Assembly: GCA_001801995.1 (NCBI GenBank) | Contig: MGZB01000002.1 | Span: 1-64,000, forward strand | Direction of reading: 5' to 3' | Length of the DNA: 64,000 nucleotides | From: Gammaproteobacteria bacterium RIFOXYD12_FULL_61_37 | GTDB lineage: Bacteria > Pseudomonadota > Gammaproteobacteria > Chromatiales > Chromatiaceae | In this document: piece by piece, positions 49,055 through 58,637 of the stretch | Numbering within the stretch: position 1 is the stretch's first letter | Layout: each line of letters begins with the position of its first letter | Program-made: the position numbers and the translations under genes | Notes under the pieces: generated by a model | Told to the model about the DNA's origin: nothing | Databases searched by the model: none | The model's input: only the letters and a program-made list of their open reading frames with translations

Positions 49055-50356
49055 ATGATCAGTCTCCTGTTTCGCATTGTCCTGGCCCTTCTCATTGCCG
49101 CTCCCCTGGGGGCGGCAATGGCCTCCGAGACCGCTGCCCCCATGCAGTTGATCGAAGTGGCGGGCATTCCGGTGGAGTTCATCCTCTTCGCCCTGGTGTT
49201 GCTGGGCGTGGCCCTATTCCACAACCAGACCTTCGCCGTGGCGACCACCGGCCTAGCGGTGGTCATTCTCTACAAGCTCATCTTCACCGGCTTCAAGACC
49301 GGGGCGGGCTTGGCGGGCCTCATCGGCCACCTGGGCCATGAGTGGGTCACCCTGGCCAACCTCTTCTGCCTGCTGCTGGGCTTCGCCATCCTGGCGCGGC
49401 ATTTCGAGAAGAGCCATGTCCCAGTGATTTTGCCCAAGTTTCTGCCGGACGACTGGAAGGGCGCCTTTCTCCTGCTGGTGATGATCTTCTTCATCTCCAG
49501 CTTCCTGGACAACATCGCCGCCGCCCTGATCGGCGGCGCCATGGCCCACCAGTTGTTCAAGGCCAAGGTCCACATCGGCTACCTGGCGGGGATCGTGGCG
49601 GCCTCCAACGCCGGCGGCGCCTGGAGCGTGGTCGGCGACACTACCACCACCATGATGTGGATCGCCGGCGTCACCCCTGGCCAGGTGTTTGAATGCATCA
49701 TCGCAGCCCTCATCGCCCTGTTCATCTTCGGCATCCCGGCGGCCAAGCTGCAACAGGCCTATTCGCCCATCCTCAAGAATGTCAACGAACGCACCCAGGT
49801 GAACTGGAACCGGATCTTCGTCGTGATCCTGATCCTGGTCTTCGCCATGGTGACCAATATCCTCATCAACTCCAGCTTCAAGGATATTTCCAACAGCCTG
49901 CCCTTCATCGGCATGGCGGTATGGGCGGCCATCCTCCTGTCCACTCCCCTGTGCCGCCATGACTGGGAGGTCATCCCGGAGAACCTCAAGGGGACCCTCT
50001 TCCTGCTCAGCCTGGTCACCATCGCCTCCCTGATGCCGGTGGAAAAGCTGCCGGTGGCCTCCTGGCAGACCGCCATGGGCCTGGGCTACCTCTCCGCCGT
50101 CTTCGACAACATCCCGCTGACGGCCCTGGCCCTGAAGCAGGGCGGCTATGACTGGGGCTTCCTGGCTTACGCCGTGGGCTTCGGCGGCTCCATGATCTGG
50201 TTCGGCTCCTCCGCCGGCGTCGCCCTCTCCAACATGTACCCCGAGGCCAGGTCGGTCGGTCTCTGGCTGCGCCACGGCTGGTTCGTCGCGGTGGCCTATA
50301 CGGTCAGTTTCCTGGTCATGGTGGTTTTGCTGGGCTGGCATCCGGACGGGCTGTAA
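49055..50356 (+). CDS. Ion transporter-superfamily antiporter (citrate/ArsB/NhaD type)
   Basis: A 433-aa inner-membrane protein with a signal-like first helix (ending AMA) and ten or more further segments. The repeated pattern SSFLDNIAAALIGGAMA and YLSAVFDNIPLTALAL, with DN in broken helices, and GGAWSVVGDTTTTMMW are hallmarks of the ion-transporter superfamily that includes NhaD and ArsB. A Na+/H+ antiporter or organic-anion carrier is likely. It differs clearly from the second NhaD-like gene at 52344. Confidence 0.75.
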   Translation: MISLLFRIVLALLIAAPLGAAMASETAAPMQLIEVAGIPVEFILFALVLLGVALFHNQTFAVATTGLAVVILYKLIFTGFKTGAGLAGLIGHLGHEWVTLANLFCLLLGFAILARHFEKSHVPVILPKFLPDDWKGAFLLLVMIFFISSFLDNIAAALIGGAMAHQLFKAKVHIGYLAGIVAASNAGGAWSVVGDTTTTMMWIAGVTPGQVFECIIAALIALFIFGIPAAKLQQAYSPILKNVNERTQVNWNRIFVVILILVFAMVTNILINSSFKDISNSLPFIGMAVWAAILLSTPLCRHDWEVIPENLKGTLFLLSLVTIASLMPVEKLPVASWQTAMGLGYLSAVFDNIPLTALALKQGGYDWGFLAYAVGFGGSMIWFGSSAGVALSNMYPEARSVGLWLRHGWFVAVAYTVSFLVMVVLLGWHPDGL

Positions 50357-50474
50357 TCCCAGCCGGCTACTTGAATCTCCAGTAACAATTCAGCTCAATC
50401 CGGTAATTGCCCCACCTCCCAGAGGGAGGGGGGCTGAATAGTTGCAATCCCCAGAGTACAGCCACGAGCGGGCA

Positions 50475-52193
50475 TCAGCCCTTCAATCCATGCCGGGAGC
50501 GCACCAGTTCATAGTTGCGGCCGCGCGCCCCTTCCAACACCTGATCCACGTCGTCGGACGGGGTTCCGACGATGCGCAGGGCGTGGGCGGCCAGGTTGAG
50601 GCTGCTCTCGATGGCCTCGGGATAGGCCTCGGTGGCGCCCGCCTGGAGCAGGCGGCCGCTGGCCTCCAGATCCCTGGCCCTGGCCAGCACGGGGACATGG
50701 GGATAGCCGTTGCGCAGGTGCGAAACGGCGCGCAAGGCAGCCGAACCCTGATCGACGGTGAGTACCACCAGGGACGCCCGCTCCACATGGGCCGCCGCCA
50801 GCAGATCGGGATTGCCGATGTCGCCGTAATAGACGGGAAAGCCGTCCTGGTGGCCCTTGCGCACATGGGCCGGGTTGTTGTCGAAGACGATGAAGGGGAT
50901 GCCGCTGCCGTGCAGCAGCACGGCCACCACATGCCCCACCCGCCCGTAGCCGCCGATAATGACCTTGGGCGTCACGTCCGGTTCGGCCGGTAATTGGGGT
51001 CCCAGTTCCATCGGCTTGTTGCGTTCGAGGCGCGCCGCCAGCAGGTCGCCCAGGCGGGCCATCAAGGGCGTGGCCAGCATGGTGATGGAGATCAGCCCAA
51101 CCGCCAGGACGAAGGTGGCGTCATCGATCACCCCCAGCGCCTTGGCCGTGCCCAACAGCACGAAGCCGAACTCGCCGCCCTGAGCCAGCAGGAAGGCCAC
51201 GCGCACGGCTACCGTCAAGGGAAAATCGAACGCCAGGCCCAGAACGAACAGGGCCAGCAGCTTGATCAGCAGGATCGCCACCGCTCCCTGCGCGAACAGC
51301 AGCGGCTGTTCAAACAGGGTACCCAGGTCGATGGACATGCCCACCGCAACGAAGAACAGGCTCAGCAGCAGCCCCTTGTACGGTTCCACCAGGGACTGGA
51401 TTTGCAGGCTGTAGCGGCAGTCCGACAACAGGATGCCGATCAGGAAGGCGCCGAGCGCCATGGAGAATCCGGCCTCGTGCATCAGCCAGGCAGAGAGGAA
51501 CAGCGCCAGCATCACCACCATGAAGAAGCCTTCCCGGTTGCCCTGATGTGCCAGCCGCTCCAGCAGCCAAGGCACCAGGCGGCTCCCCAGCACCCAGACC
51601 GCGAGAAACACGGCAACCGCCAGCCCGGTCTGCCGCCACAGGGGTATCTCCGTCCCCAGGGCCGCGCCCCGCTCGGACAATAGCGGCACCAGCGCCAGCA
51701 AGGGGACGATGGCCAGATCTTGCATGAGCAGCACGGCGAAACTGACCGTGCCGTGCCGGCTCGCGATCTCGCCGCGCTCCTGGAGCAACTGTACGACGAA
51801 GGCGGTGGAAGAGAGCGCCAGCGTCAGCCCCAGCAGCAGTGCCCTGGACCAATCCGGCTGCGAACCCCGCAGATAGGCAGCGATGATCAGCCCCGTCAGG
51901 ATCACTTGCAGCGACCCCAGTCCGAACACCTCCCGCCGCATGGCCCAAAGCCGGTGGGGCTTCATCTCCAGCCCGATCAGGAACAGCAGCATCACCACGC
52001 CCAGCTCGGTGAAATTGCGCACATCCTCCACATGGGGCGTCAAAATTGGCCCCGGCGAATGCGGCCCCACCACGATTCCGGCGATCAAAAGCCCCAGCAC
52101 CGAACCGAGCCCGAGATGCCGGAACACCGTGACCGCCAGTGAAGTAACGAACAGCAGCAACACCGCCGAGTAAATAAAGCTGTGGAGTTCCAT
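50475..52193 (-). CDS. CPA2-family K+ or Na+/H+ antiporter with RCK domain (KefB/YbaL-like)
   Basis: 572 aa. The first 385 residues hold about twelve membrane helices of the cation:proton antiporter-2 type (LLLFLIGLEMKPHRLW, FVVQLLQERGEIASRHG). The C-terminal part is a TrkA-N/RCK domain starting VIIGGYGRVGHVVA, which binds NAD(H) or nucleotides and gates the transporter. Likely K+ efflux or Na+ export. It is convergent with the preceding antiporter gene. Confidence 0.87.
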   Translation of the reverse strand: MELHSFIYSAVLLLFVTSLAVTVFRHLGLGSVLGLLIAGIVVGPHSPGPILTPHVEDVRNFTELGVVMLLFLIGLEMKPHRLWAMRREVFGLGSLQVILTGLIIAAYLRGSQPDWSRALLLGLTLALSSTAFVVQLLQERGEIASRHGTVSFAVLLMQDLAIVPLLALVPLLSERGAALGTEIPLWRQTGLAVAVFLAVWVLGSRLVPWLLERLAHQGNREGFFMVVMLALFLSAWLMHEAGFSMALGAFLIGILLSDCRYSLQIQSLVEPYKGLLLSLFFVAVGMSIDLGTLFEQPLLFAQGAVAILLIKLLALFVLGLAFDFPLTVAVRVAFLLAQGGEFGFVLLGTAKALGVIDDATFVLAVGLISITMLATPLMARLGDLLAARLERNKPMELGPQLPAEPDVTPKVIIGGYGRVGHVVAVLLHGSGIPFIVFDNNPAHVRKGHQDGFPVYYGDIGNPDLLAAAHVERASLVVLTVDQGSAALRAVSHLRNGYPHVPVLARARDLEASGRLLQAGATEAYPEAIESSLNLAAHALRIVGTPSDDVDQVLEGARGRNYELVRSRHGLKG

Positions 52194-52230
52194 TCTGTTT
52201 AACCAACAATTACCGTGGAAATCATCAGCC

Positions 52231-52259
52231 GTAGGGGCGGGTTTGAAACCCGCCCCTAC
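52231..52259. repeat. Perfect palindromic repeat
   Basis: GTAGGGGCGGGTTT, one base, AAACCCGCCCCTAC: a 14-bp stem. Typical dispersed intergenic palindrome; may also act as a transcript end signal between the two antiporter genes. Confidence 0.7.
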
Positions 52260-52343
52260 TTGAACGGGTAGGGTTATTAACCGAGTGGTATAGAAAGGTA
52301 GCCCAATGGGGTGGAACGCAGTGGAATCCGGCGCTGCTCCTAC

Positions 52344-53786
52344 TCACGCGAACAACCCCGCATTCAGCCACAGATGTGCCCCGATGGAGGCCGCGTAGCC
52401 CAGGGCGATGGCCGGGGTCCATTTGAGGTGGCCGAGGAAGCTGTATCGGCCGTGCGCCTGTCCCATCAGGGCCACGCCTGCGGCGGAGCCGATGGAGAGC
52501 AGAGAGCCGCCGACCCCGGCGGTGAGGGTGACCAGGAGCCACTGGCCGGTGGTCATGTCGGGCATCATGCTCAGTACCGCGAACATGACGGGGATATTGT
52601 CCACCAGGGCGGAGATCAAACCGATGGCGATATTGGCCTGGGTCGCGCCCCAGTCCACGTAAAGGGTCTGGGAGAGCAGGCTCAGGTAGCCGAGGAAGCC
52701 GAGGCCGCCGACGCAAAGCACCACGCCGTAGAAGAACAGCAGGGTATCCCACTCCACCCGCGCCAACTGGTGAAAGACATCGAAGGACGGATGCCGCTCC
52801 TCCAGAGGGATAGGGTCGCCGAAACTCTCCTCGTCGCCGCTCTTCCTGGAGGGCCGGCGGCTGACCTTCAGGTAATAGCCGAAGAATTGCAGGTAGCTGA
52901 GGCCGGTGAGCATGCCGATGACCGGCGGCAGGTGGAGGAAGTTGTGGAAGCTGACGGCGGTGGCGATGGTCAGCAGAAACAGGGCCATGATCCGGCGCGC
53001 GCCCCGGCGCATGGGAATGCTTTCCCCCGATCCCTGGGGTTGCAGTTTGGGCACGGCCCAGTGCATGAGCGCCGCCGGAACCAGCCAGTTGATGACCGAC
53101 GGCAGAAACAGGTGGAAGAAGCTCCAGAAATCGACCGGGCCGGGGTGGGTCTGGATGTTCTTCTGCCACACCATCAGGGTGGTGATGTCGCCGAAGGGGG
53201 AGAAGGCCCCGCCCGCATTGGCCGCCACCACGATATTGATGCAGGCAAGCAGCACGAACTGCCGGTTGTCGCCGCCGACGGCCAGCACCACGGCGCACAT
53301 GAGCAGGGCGGTGGTCAGATTGTCGGCCACCGGCGAGATGAAGAAGGCCAGCAGGCCGGTGATCCAGAAGAGCTGACGGAAGCCGTAGCCCTTGCGCACC
53401 AGCCATGAACGCAGGGCCTCGAAGGCCTGGCGCTCGTCCAGGGCGTTGATGTAGGCCATGGCCGAGAGCAGGAACAGCATCAACTCGGCGTATTCCAGCA
53501 GATTGTGGCGCAGGGCCTGCTCCACCTGGCCCGGCGGCAGTCCCTGTTGCCCCGCCGCGATGGCGATCAGCACCCAGATGATCCCGGCGGCCAGGATCAC
53601 CGGCTTGGACTTGCGCAGGTGGGTTGTCTCTTCCAGCATCACCAGCAGATAGGCCAGGCCGAACACGGCCAGCACGGCAGGTCCCACCCAGCCGCCCGTA
53701 AGGCCGGACGGGGCGGTTTCCGTAGCGTAAAGGCCGAAAGGGAGGCATGTCAGCAAGATCAAGGTCAGGGTGGAAGGTCGTTTCAT
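52344..53786 (-). CDS. nhaD: Na+/H+ antiporter NhaD
   Basis: 480 aa with a signal-like first helix and about twelve further membrane segments. NhaD blocks: FISPVADNLTTALLMCAVVLAVGG, NIVVAANAGGAFSPFGDITTLMVW, and SALVDNIPVMFAVLSMMPDM, with the paired Asp-Asn sites of ion binding. Works best at alkaline pH and high Na+ in characterised members. ATG 53786 (MKRPSTL) is the family-like start; the open frame continues 12 codons upstream. Confidence 0.9.
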   Translation of the reverse strand: MKRPSTLTLILLTCLPFGLYATETAPSGLTGGWVGPAVLAVFGLAYLLVMLEETTHLRKSKPVILAAGIIWVLIAIAAGQQGLPPGQVEQALRHNLLEYAELMLFLLSAMAYINALDERQAFEALRSWLVRKGYGFRQLFWITGLLAFFISPVADNLTTALLMCAVVLAVGGDNRQFVLLACINIVVAANAGGAFSPFGDITTLMVWQKNIQTHPGPVDFWSFFHLFLPSVINWLVPAALMHWAVPKLQPQGSGESIPMRRGARRIMALFLLTIATAVSFHNFLHLPPVIGMLTGLSYLQFFGYYLKVSRRPSRKSGDEESFGDPIPLEERHPSFDVFHQLARVEWDTLLFFYGVVLCVGGLGFLGYLSLLSQTLYVDWGATQANIAIGLISALVDNIPVMFAVLSMMPDMTTGQWLLVTLTAGVGGSLLSIGSAAGVALMGQAHGRYSFLGHLKWTPAIALGYAASIGAHLWLNAGLFA

Positions 53787-53851
53787 CGGTCGAAACTCTG
53801 CATCTGAGGGCCGGGGTTCCACGATTTAACCAGATCTCCGGGCCATCGGAA

Positions 53852-54001
53852 ATGGCCGAGGTTGCCAGAACAGCCGTGAATGCGGGTATCCCTGGGTATT
53901 TGCTTATGTGGGCATTCATGGGTACCCTGGACCCTGCCGCGCTATTCACCATCTTGCTTGGATATGGGCTGCTTACCCATGACGGCCAGCTTGACCGCTG
54001 A
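53852..54001 (+). CDS. Possible 49-aa membrane peptide
   Basis: ATG 53852 to TGA, with one probable membrane helix (GIPGYLLMWAFMGTLDPAALFTILLGYGLL). No good ribosome site and no family recognised. It occupies most of the 316-bp gap between divergent nhaD and the glucosylglycerate gene; may be a chance frame. Confidence 0.3.
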   Translation: MAEVARTAVNAGIPGYLLMWAFMGTLDPAALFTILLGYGLLTHDGQLDR

Positions 54002-54102
54002 TCCCCTTAAGCCCCGCTGGATTGGTTGCTTTAAGAAGTCTGCTGGCCCTGTTACCGACGATCGAAGCCTCAATGGCCTTTCGATATCAGAGGAGGACTG
54101 CC

Positions 54103-55659
54103 ATGAAAAAATTGTTCCATTGGCCCGGTTTGCTGCGATGGGCGAATTCCAAAGCGCAGCGCCTTTTCGGGCTCAAGCGGTCGCCGGAACGATTCCATCC
54201 CAAAACAACCGCTGCTGCACAGCCCTTGCCAATCACCCCCTCAGCCTGTGCAACCGTGGTAATTCCCGCCCGCAATGAAGCAAAGTGCATAGCCGGAGTT
54301 GTAGCCTATGCCCTGGCAGACCCGGCAACCGCTGAAGTCATCGTGATTGATGACAGTTCCATCGACAACACCGCTGAGTTGGCGCGACGGGCGGGGGCCA
54401 AGGTGCTGACCAGCAGCATGCTGGGCAAGGGCGCCTCCATGCACGATGGCGTCGCGGCGGCGCAAGGCGGCTTGCTGGTCTATTTGGATGGCGACCTGAC
54501 GGGCCTGCGTAGCGGTATCGTCACCGATCTTTGCGGGCCGCTTCTGCGGGGGGAGGCCGACTTTGTGAAGGCATGCTTCGGCCGTGCGGGTGGCCGCGTC
54601 ACTGAACTCACAGCCAAGCCGATGTTGAAGATCTTCTTCCCCGAACTGGCGCATTTCAAACAGCCCCTCGGCGGCATTATCGCCGCGCGAAAGCCCCTGT
54701 TGCAGGCATTGATCTTTGAGGATGGCTATGGCGTGGATGTGGGTCTGATGTTGGATGCACACCTCGCCGGGGCCAGGCTGGCGGAGGTCGATATAGGCTC
54801 AATTGAGCATGACTGCCAGCCGCTGCATGATTTGACCCTGATGGCCAACGAGATCGCACGGGTCATCTTTAGCCGGGCCAAGACAGCCGGGCGTTTGCAT
54901 GTCGAGCAAGTCGCGGCCATGTACGAAACGCAACGCCAGGCAGCAGCAGGGATCGACTATATCCTGACCCGGCGGGGCGGGCGCCGGAAGCTGCTCCTTC
55001 TCGATATGGACGGGACAGTCACGTCCTCTCGCTTTGTCCTTGAATTGGCGCGTTCAACGGGGCATGAACCGGCCTTGTTGCAAATGCTGGATAACCCCGA
55101 CAGCGATGCTGCCACGCGGAGCGAACGAATCGCAAGGCTCTTTCAGTACGTTCACCGGAAACAGTTCGAGCGGGTAGCCCGCACTCTGGACATACGTCCC
55201 GGCGTCATCGAGTTTGTGAATCGGATGCAGCGAAGCGGATTCATGGTGGGCCTGGTCAGTGATAGTTATTTCATTGCGGCGGATATCGTCAGACGCCGGA
55301 TATTCGCCGATTTTGCCATGGCACATACCATCCATTTCGACAATGACGTTTGCTCTGGCCAGATCCGCATCAACCCCGCCTTTCTCGCCCCCCAGGGCCG
55401 ACGCTCACCCCCTGTTTGCAAGAGCAATGTCCTGCGCTGCTTCCTGACGGATAGAACCCCGCCGAGGGTAAATCAAACCTGGGTGGTGGGTGACAACATC
55501 AATGATCTGGCCCTGATGCGCCTTGCAGACCGGGCGTTCGCCATCGAGCCCAAATCCCCCTTGTTGACGGACGAACCGGGAATCACCCCCATCGCATCCT
55601 TCCTCGACTTGTTGACCCTGCTGCCAAGCCAGGAGCTGGTCGAGGATGCCGTTGCGTAG
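54103..55659 (+). CDS. gpgS-gpgP-like fusion: Fused glucosyl-3-phosphoglycerate synthase / HAD phosphatase
   Basis: 518 aa with two domains. Residues 48-265 are a GT-A glycosyltransferase like GpgS (family GT81): VVIPARNEAKCI, the metal site LDGDL at 128-132, and the family block GGRVTELTAKPMLKIFFPELAHFKQPLGG. Residues 296-510 are a SerB-like HAD phosphatase: nucleophile motif DMDGT at 301-305, and VVGDNINDLAL as the last motif. GpgS joins glucose from an NDP-glucose to 3-phosphoglycerate, and a phosphatase then gives glucosylglycerate, a compatible solute. One chain could do both steps. ATG 54103 is chosen for the AGGAGG 6-7 nt upstream. Activity is predicted, not shown. Confidence 0.8.
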   Translation: MKKLFHWPGLLRWANSKAQRLFGLKRSPERFHPKTTAAAQPLPITPSACATVVIPARNEAKCIAGVVAYALADPATAEVIVIDDSSIDNTAELARRAGAKVLTSSMLGKGASMHDGVAAAQGGLLVYLDGDLTGLRSGIVTDLCGPLLRGEADFVKACFGRAGGRVTELTAKPMLKIFFPELAHFKQPLGGIIAARKPLLQALIFEDGYGVDVGLMLDAHLAGARLAEVDIGSIEHDCQPLHDLTLMANEIARVIFSRAKTAGRLHVEQVAAMYETQRQAAAGIDYILTRRGGRRKLLLLDMDGTVTSSRFVLELARSTGHEPALLQMLDNPDSDAATRSERIARLFQYVHRKQFERVARTLDIRPGVIEFVNRMQRSGFMVGLVSDSYFIAADIVRRRIFADFAMAHTIHFDNDVCSGQIRINPAFLAPQGRRSPPVCKSNVLRCFLTDRTPPRVNQTWVVGDNINDLALMRLADRAFAIEPKSPLLTDEPGITPIASFLDLLTLLPSQELVEDAVA

Positions 55660-55694
55660 GTGTGGGGCGTAGGATAACCGGCTGGCCTTATGCC

Positions 55695-56579
55695 TTATTC
55701 TTGCCCGGCCTTAAGTTCCAAGGCGCGCTTGTAGATGTCGTTGCGGCGGCGGCCGGTGGCTTCGGCGACGACCTCCGCCGCGCGCTTTACGGAGAGGTCC
55801 CGCAAAAGTAGGCCAAGGAGCTTGTCGGTATCGATGCCGCATTCGGCTGCGTCGTCCCGCTTCGGCGCCCCTTCCACCAGGATGACCATCTCTCCCCTTT
55901 GCTGGTCAGGGTCCTGGCGCACCCGCTCCACCAGTTCGCCCAGGGGGGCGTCGAGGAAGGTCTCGTGCAGCTTGGTCAGTTCGCGGGCCAGGACGGCGCG
56001 GCGGTCCGCGCCGAAGGCATCGGCCATGTCTTCCAGGGATTCGGTCAGGCGGTGGGATGATTCGTACAGGACCAGGGTCGCAGTGTTGGCGGCCAATTGC
56101 TGGAACCGCCGCCGCCGGGCGGAGGTGGTCCGGGGGGGGAAGCCTTCGAAGAAGAAACGGTCTGTCGCCAGCCCGGCGGCGGAGAGGGCGCAGATGATGG
56201 CGCTGGGTCCGGGGATGGGGACGACCTTGCAGCCCCGGCGCCGGGCCTCCCGGACCAGGGGGAAGCCGGGGTCGCTGATCAGGGGGGTTCCGGCGTCGGA
56301 GACCAGGGCGATGGATTCGCCTCCCTGCAAGCGCGCCAGGATACGGCCCGACATGCCGGTTTCGTTGTGTTCGTGCAGGGCGATGAGCGGCTTGGCCAGG
56401 CCCATGGCGCTCAGGAGCCGGGCGGTGTGCCGGGTGTCCTCGGCGGCGATCAGATCGACCGAGGCGAGGGTGTCGAGGGCGCGGCGGCTCATGTCGCTGA
56501 GGTTGCCGATGGGGGTTGCCACCACGTAAAGGACGCCGCTCTCATTTGACACTTTTCTGCTGACCTCGGATACTGCCAT
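55695..56579 (-). CDS. rsmI: 16S rRNA (cytidine 1402-2'-O)-methyltransferase
   Basis: 294 aa of the tetrapyrrole-methylase-fold family: LYVVATPIGNLSDMSRRALDTL at the start, AEDTRHTARLL, ALVSDAGTPLISDPG and PGPSAIICALSAAGL, all signature RsmI blocks. Methylates the 2'-O of C1402 in the decoding centre together with RsmH. ATG 56579 has GGAGAAAG upstream. Divergent from lpoA, exactly as in E. coli. Confidence 0.96.
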   Translation of the reverse strand: MAVSEVSRKVSNESGVLYVVATPIGNLSDMSRRALDTLASVDLIAAEDTRHTARLLSAMGLAKPLIALHEHNETGMSGRILARLQGGESIALVSDAGTPLISDPGFPLVREARRRGCKVVPIPGPSAIICALSAAGLATDRFFFEGFPPRTTSARRRRFQQLAANTATLVLYESSHRLTESLEDMADAFGADRRAVLARELTKLHETFLDAPLGELVERVRQDPDQQRGEMVILVEGAPKRDDAAECGIDTDKLLGLLLRDLSVKRAAEVVAEATGRRRNDIYKRALELKAGQE

Positions 56580-56709
56580 TCTTTCTCCAACCCATTGAAA
56601 CTGCGGCCTGCCGCACCGCATCGCCAGGGAATCGTCCCCGGCGCCGGGATGCCGGTCCCCCGGCCCGTTCCGCTACTGGGTGACTGCCGTTTCCGGGATA
56701 TTCACGATT

Positions 56710-58635
56710 ATGCATCAGACTCCGCTTAAATCCTTCGCCCTTTTGTTTGCCGCCCTGCTGGCGGTCACGGCCTGTCAGCCCACCTCGACCCGGCAGGGCG
56801 AGACCAGCGGCGAGCTGGTCGGTTCCCCCAGCGCGGTGGAGCAGCAACGCGCTCTGGAGCAGGCCAGGGAACTGGCGCGGCAGGCCAAGGAGAGTGCCCC
56901 GCCCCAGCGCGACCTGCATTATATGAAGGCGGCCGAGTTGTTCATGCTGGCGAACCGCCAGGACTTGGCGAGCGAGGCCGCCGGTCAGGTCAACGCCGGG
57001 GCGCTGCCTCCTCCGGAGCGGTTCCGGTGGCGTTTGCTCGGCGCCGAGATCGAATTGCAGCGGGGGGCGGTGGATCGCGCCATCGCTTCCTTGGAAGAGG
57101 CGCCGCCCGCCGATACCTCCAAGGATCAGTTGCAGCGTTTCCACAAGGATAGGGCCGCCGCTTATCAGCGTGCCGGCAAGATGCTGGAGAGCGCCCGCGC
57201 CCGGACCGAACTGGACAAGATGATCGAGAGTCCCGAGGAACGCGCCAATAATCAGTTGGAGATCGTCAAGACCCTGGCCCTGTTGAGCGATACGGCCCTG
57301 GAGCTGTTGCAGCCCAGCCCGCCCGACGAGATGACCGGCTGGATGGAACTGGCGCGCATATTCAAGAAGCACGGGGACAACTTCACCTCGGCCCAGCCGG
57401 AATACCAGGCCTGGCGCGCCCGTTTCCCCAAGCACCCGGCCGATACCCAGATCTACGCGCGGCACTACGGCGGCGCGGTGAAAGCGCAGACGAAATCCCT
57501 GGCGCGGGTCGCGGTTCTGCTGCCCCAATCGGGTCCCTTGCAGAAGGTCGCCAACGCCATCAAGGAGGGCATCACGGCGGCCCACTACGCCTCCGATCCC
57601 AGCGGCCGGCCCGAACTGAAGTTCTACGACGCCGGTAATCCGCAGGACCTCCCGGCCCTTTATCAACAGGCGGTGCAGGAAGGGGCCAGCGCCGTCATCG
57701 GTCCCCTGGACAAGGATGCGGTCAGCGTCCTGGCCTCGGGCGGCGATCTGCCGGTGCCGACCCTGGCGCTGAATCAGATCACCCAGGAGGCGCGCCCGCC
57801 GGCCAATCTGTTTCAGTTCGCTCTCTCACCGGAGGACGAGGCCCGGCAGGTGGCGGAACGCGCCCGCCAGGATGGACATACCCTTGCCCTGGTCCTGGTG
57901 GCGAACAGCACCATGGGTCAACGCGAGCTCAATGCCTTCAATACCCGCTGGACGGAGCTGGGCGGCCGGGTGCTGGAACAGGCCGCCTACGACGAGAAGA
58001 GCCACGATTTTTCTCCCCAGATCGTCAGTCTGACCAACCTGGACGAAAGCGGTCAGCGCCAGCAGAAGCTGCAAAAGCTGCTCGGCCGGACCCTGAAATT
58101 CGACCCCCGTCCCCGCCGGGATGCCGGGTTCATCTTCCTCTCCGCCGAGGGGAGCAAGGCGCGGGAGATCCGTCCCCAGCTCCAGTTCCACCGGGCCGGG
58201 GACCTGCCGATCTACACCACCTCCAGGGTGTTCAACGGCGAGGTCAACGCTGACCGGGATACCGATATCAATGGGGTCCGCTTCCCCGACATCCCCTGGC
58301 TGCTGGTGGAGGATCAGGGTCCCCTGTCGCGGGCGGCGGTGGCCAAGATGTTCCCCGCCGCGCTGACCCAATACCCGAGGCTCTACGCCATGGGCATCGA
58401 CAGCTATAACCTCCTGTTCCACCTGGATCGCCTGAGCAGCGGCAAGCTGCAAGAGACCAGTCAGGGCAAGACCGGCAATCTCTACCTGGATGAAAACAAC
58501 CTGGTGCATCGCCGCCTGGTCTGGGCGCAGATCACCAACGGCAGGCCCAGCATCCTCGGCTATTCGCCCAGCACGGTCCCAGGCGCGGGCGAGACGGGCG
58601 CGCCGGTTGCGGAAGCCGCTCAGCCGCCGGGTTAG
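56710..58635 (+). CDS. lpoA: Penicillin-binding protein activator LpoA
   Basis: Outer-membrane lipoprotein that activates PBP1a in peptidoglycan synthesis. 641 aa: signal peptide with lipobox VTAC (Cys at about 22), N-terminal helical TPR-like part (about 50-250), and a C-terminal periplasmic-binding-protein-like domain (about 255-620; VAVLLPQSGPLQKVANAIKEG). First gene of lpoA-yraN-diaA-dolP. 2 bp to yraN, so tightly coupled. Confidence 0.93.
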   Translation: MHQTPLKSFALLFAALLAVTACQPTSTRQGETSGELVGSPSAVEQQRALEQARELARQAKESAPPQRDLHYMKAAELFMLANRQDLASEAAGQVNAGALPPPERFRWRLLGAEIELQRGAVDRAIASLEEAPPADTSKDQLQRFHKDRAAAYQRAGKMLESARARTELDKMIESPEERANNQLEIVKTLALLSDTALELLQPSPPDEMTGWMELARIFKKHGDNFTSAQPEYQAWRARFPKHPADTQIYARHYGGAVKAQTKSLARVAVLLPQSGPLQKVANAIKEGITAAHYASDPSGRPELKFYDAGNPQDLPALYQQAVQEGASAVIGPLDKDAVSVLASGGDLPVPTLALNQITQEARPPANLFQFALSPEDEARQVAERARQDGHTLALVLVANSTMGQRELNAFNTRWTELGGRVLEQAAYDEKSHDFSPQIVSLTNLDESGQRQQKLQKLLGRTLKFDPRPRRDAGFIFLSAEGSKAREIRPQLQFHRAGDLPIYTTSRVFNGEVNADRDTDINGVRFPDIPWLLVEDQGPLSRAAVAKMFPAALTQYPRLYAMGIDSYNLLFHLDRLSSGKLQETSQGKTGNLYLDENNLVHRRLVWAQITNGRPSILGYSPSTVPGAGETGAPVAEAAQPPG

Positions 58636-58637
58636 TA

